A stretch of DNA of 5,865 nucleotides from an uncultured Christensenella sp. (GTDB taxonomy: Bacteria > Bacillota > Clostridia > Christensenellales > Borkfalkiaceae). Shown one piece after another: positions 4,423 through 5,865 of the stretch (position 1 is its first letter; each line of letters begins with the position of its first letter). The stretch is from contig CAJTLT010000012.1 of the NCBI GenBank assembly GCA_910577375.1, forward strand, positions 1 to 5,865. Direction: 5' to 3'. The position numbers and the translations under genes were made by a program. The notes beneath the pieces are model-generated. The model saw only the letters and a program-made list of their open reading frames with translations, did no database searches and was not told the DNA's origin.

Positions 4423-5655
4423 TTGACAGACAACGAATTACAAAAAGTATTAAACGCAATTAAATACATACCATCCAAGAACGAGCGCGACGAAGTTACG
4501 CAGATTATATTGAAGGCGGCTTCGGAAAGCATCACTCTGGACAGGTTGAAACAACTTACCAAAAGGGAAGAAAAAGCTGATTTTAAGGAAAACGGCACAA
4601 ACGGATTTATCAAATTCAAACCTAAGGAGATAAATTCGATGCCAGACTACTTAAAGAAATTATTTACTATCAACGACAAAATCGTAACATACCGTTATGT
4701 GAACGGCTTGTACCAAGCGCGGTTCCGTAGAGACGGTTACAATATCGAGGTTGCGTCCAAGAGCTTCGATATTATGCGACAAAAATTTTTGGACAAGCTG
4801 CTTGCCGCCGAAAGGGCAAAACAAAACGCGGACTATCCCCTACTCTCCGACTTCATACACGATTGGCTGAAAGTCAAGAAGCAAACCGTTAAAGATACCA
4901 CTTATAAAAGCTACGTCAACTTGCTTACGAAAAACATTTTGCCGAAGTTCGGTCACTACCACGTCAATGAAATCACGAGAAAAGACATTCAGGACTTTCT
5001 GTTTGAACTGACTGACAACGGCAAGAACCGTACGGCGCAGAAACTGAAATTACTGCTGTCCGCAATTTTTGACGTAATCGTCGAGGACTACAACATTAAA
5101 ACTCCGATGAGCAAAATCGTACTTTCGCATTACGAAGTTAAGAAAGGCAAGGCGTTTACCAAAGCCGAAGAGAAAATCATTATCGATTTTTGCAAGGAAA
5201 ATCCGCATTATGCAGGAAACTCCGCCATTCTTACTCTACTCTATACGGGTATGCGCGTGGGTGAGTTGAAAACGATAACCTACGACGACACGTTTATTTA
5301 TTGCGAGTCGGAAAAGACAAGAAAAGGCTATGCGAAAGTTATAAGGCAGATACCTATATCACCTATGATGAAAAAAGTTATGCCGCTAATCGATTTAGAG
5401 CAAGCAAAAGCGACTAACCGCTATACCATACGCGACGCGCTGAAAAGAATTTTTCCCGACAGACATATCCACGAACTGCGTTACAGTTTTATTACAAGAG
5501 CAAAAGAATGTGGTTGCAATCCTGAACTTGTTATGAAATGGGTGGGACACGAGTTTGACGCAGACGTTAAGACTTCGAGAGTGGACAGAGGCTATACAAC
5601 ATACTCACAAGAGTATATCTTGCAAGAAATTAACAAAATAGACTATGAACTGTAA
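4423..5655 (+). CDS. int: Tyrosine recombinase (integrase)
   Basis: A 410-residue integrase. The catalytic domain (about 243-405) has Arg278 in LLYTGMRVGEL, a candidate beta-hairpin Lys298, His350 and Arg353 in HELR, His376 in WVGHEF, and the nucleophile most likely Tyr391 in VDRGYTTY. The core-binding SAM-like domain covers about 138-228. Residues 84-130 (VTYRYVNGLYQARFRRDGYN) fit an arm-site-binding domain. The first 72 residues form an extra helical region, uncommon for this family. Start TTG 4423 has AAGGA only three bases upstream; an internal Met73 (ATG 4639) has AAGGAG at nine bases and would give a 338-residue integrase. The spacing from His376 to Tyr391 is longer than the roughly nine residues usual in this superfamily. 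It catalyses site-specific insertion and excision of the element; it is the last gene before tRNA-Leu, pointing at the tRNA 3' end. All expected catalytic residues are present, so activity is plausible. Confidence 0.95.
   Translation: MTDNELQKVLNAIKYIPSKNERDEVTQIILKAASESITLDRLKQLTKREEKADFKENGTNGFIKFKPKEINSMPDYLKKLFTINDKIVTYRYVNGLYQARFRRDGYNIEVASKSFDIMRQKFLDKLLAAERAKQNADYPLLSDFIHDWLKVKKQTVKDTTYKSYVNLLTKNILPKFGHYHVNEITRKDIQDFLFELTDNGKNRTAQKLKLLLSAIFDVIVEDYNIKTPMSKIVLSHYEVKKGKAFTKAEEKIIIDFCKENPHYAGNSAILTLLYTGMRVGELKTITYDDTFIYCESEKTRKGYAKVIRQIPISPMMKKVMPLIDLEQAKATNRYTIRDALKRIFPDRHIHELRYSFITRAKECGCNPELVMKWVGHEFDADVKTSRVDRGYTTYSQEYILQEINKIDYEL
4624..4641 (+). promoter_or_regulatory. Internal ribosome binding site and ATG within the integrase gene
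   Basis: AAGGAG (4624-4629) lies nine bases before the in-frame ATG 4639-4641 (Met73). It is a better initiation site than the one before TTG 4423. It would yield an integrase starting MPDYLKKLFTINDK, just before the arm-binding domain. Confidence 0.5.
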
Positions 5656-5700
5656 ATAACGCACAAAAACACCTGTTTTGGGCTAAAATCGGGCAAAAAG

Positions 5701-5721
5701 TACTTCCCAATTACTTCCCAA
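5701..5721. repeat. Tandem 10-bp repeat, candidate integrase arm-type sites
   Basis: TACTTCCCAA occurs at 5701-5710 and again at 5712-5721, an 11-bp period or one helical turn, between the integrase stop and the tRNA. Short direct repeats in this position often bind the N-terminal domain of tyrosine integrases. Two imperfect GGGCtAAAA/GGGCaAAAA copies (5680-5699) lie just upstream, and AAAACA-CC-TGTTTT (5666-5679) forms a small palindrome. Binding is inferred from position only. Confidence 0.5.
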
Positions 5722-5730
5722 ACATAACAA

Positions 5731-5761
5731 AACGGGAGAAATTTTGTGAATTTCTCCCGTT
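5731..5761 (-). terminator. Terminator of the tRNA-Leu gene (hairpin)
   Basis: AACGGGAGAAATT (5731-5743) and AATTTCTCCCGTT (5749-5761) form a perfect 13-bp stem with a 5-base loop. On the minus strand it follows the tRNA 3' end by four bases and is followed by TTGTTATGTTT, giving a T-rich tail. It may also stop integrase transcription from the other side, though the plus-strand tail lacks a T run. Confidence 0.8.
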
Positions 5762-5790
5762 CCGATGGTGCCCGAGGCCGGACTTGAACC
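5762..5790. other. Candidate integration junction at the tRNA-Leu 3' end
   Basis: The integrase reads toward the 3' end of an intact tRNA-Leu, the usual position of a tRNA-targeted attachment site. The crossover would lie within the acceptor/T-arm region, with the matching direct repeat at the far left end of the element. I found no second copy of the tRNA 3' part in 1-746, so the other end is probably outside the window and the exact core is undefined. Confidence 0.35.
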
Positions 5791-5852
5791 GGCACGGTAT
5801 TTCTACCGAGGGATTTTAAGTCCCTTGCGTCTGCCTATTCCACCACTCGGGC
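5766..5852 (-). tRNA. tRNA-Leu (anticodon UAA)
   Basis: On the minus strand an 87-base type II tRNA begins GCCCGAG and ends CTCGGGC-A-CCA, a perfect 7-bp acceptor stem with encoded CCA (5766-5768). The anticodon stem AGGGA/TCCCT encloses loop CTTAAAA, with anticodon UAA at 5818-5816, reading UUA/UUG. The long variable arm CGGTA-GAA-TACCG and T-arm GCCGG-TTCAAGT-CCGGC are intact. No base appears disrupted, so the element leaves the tRNA functional. Its promoter lies beyond the right edge. Confidence 0.98.
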
Positions 5853-5865
5853 ATGGTTTTTTGTT

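Noticed and set aside
4326..4619. Minus-strand open frame opposite the start of the integrase gene
   Set aside because: Opposes a conserved gene and shows no initiation signals or family similarity.
5701..5721. CRISPR-like repeat
   Set aside because: Only two short copies with a single intervening base and no spacers.

Overview
The window looks like the tRNA-proximal part of a small integrative element in a low-to-moderate G+C Gram-positive bacterium, most likely a gut-type clostridium. This rests on AT-rich spacers, consensus TATAAT promoters, strong GGAGG ribosome binding sites, occasional TTG starts and the recognisable families. The species cannot be named from the sequence.

Layout. On the left, positions 1-471 hold the 5' part of a minus-strand gene that runs off the window edge. 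It belongs to a clostridial family that, from memory, usually ends in an XRE-type helix-turn-helix. The divergent spacer 472-746 has two promoter-like elements facing outward, repeated ATATCAC boxes, a row of hairpins and a perfect GCCAAAATTTTGGC palindrome. From 747 to 5655 every gene is on the plus strand: a sigma-region-4-like HTH protein (747-1769); a Mob/Pre (MobV)-like protein in which all three metal-binding histidines expected in that family are replaced (1950-2768); a frameshifted TnpV-like gene (2872-3236) overlapping a small, probably ribbon-helix-helix, protein (3233-3442); an AT-rich two-gene cassette that looks like a toxin/immunity pair (3536-4078 and 4080-4313); and a tyrosine integrase (4423-5655) with a complete catalytic set. 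After the integrase come a tandem 10-bp repeat (possible integrase arm sites), a strong hairpin terminator and an intact tRNA-Leu(UAA) on the minus strand, whose 3' end faces the integrase.

How it may work together. The integrase beside a tRNA 3' end is the usual arrangement of a tRNA-targeted integrative element. The Mob/Pre-like gene plus tnpV resembles part of the content of clostridial Tn4451-type mobilizable elements, but with a tyrosine instead of a serine recombinase. Here the relaxase-like protein appears catalytically dead and tnpV is broken, so the element may be decaying or may have turned these proteins to regulatory roles. The 3.5-4.3 kb cassette has its own promoter and looks like cargo. 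It joins a Cys/His cluster resembling phage minor-head (Mu F-like) proteins to a DUF6883-like domain, followed one base later by a DUF4926-like small protein. It is the best candidate for an under-described system. Family names are from memory and pattern recognition; no database search was possible.
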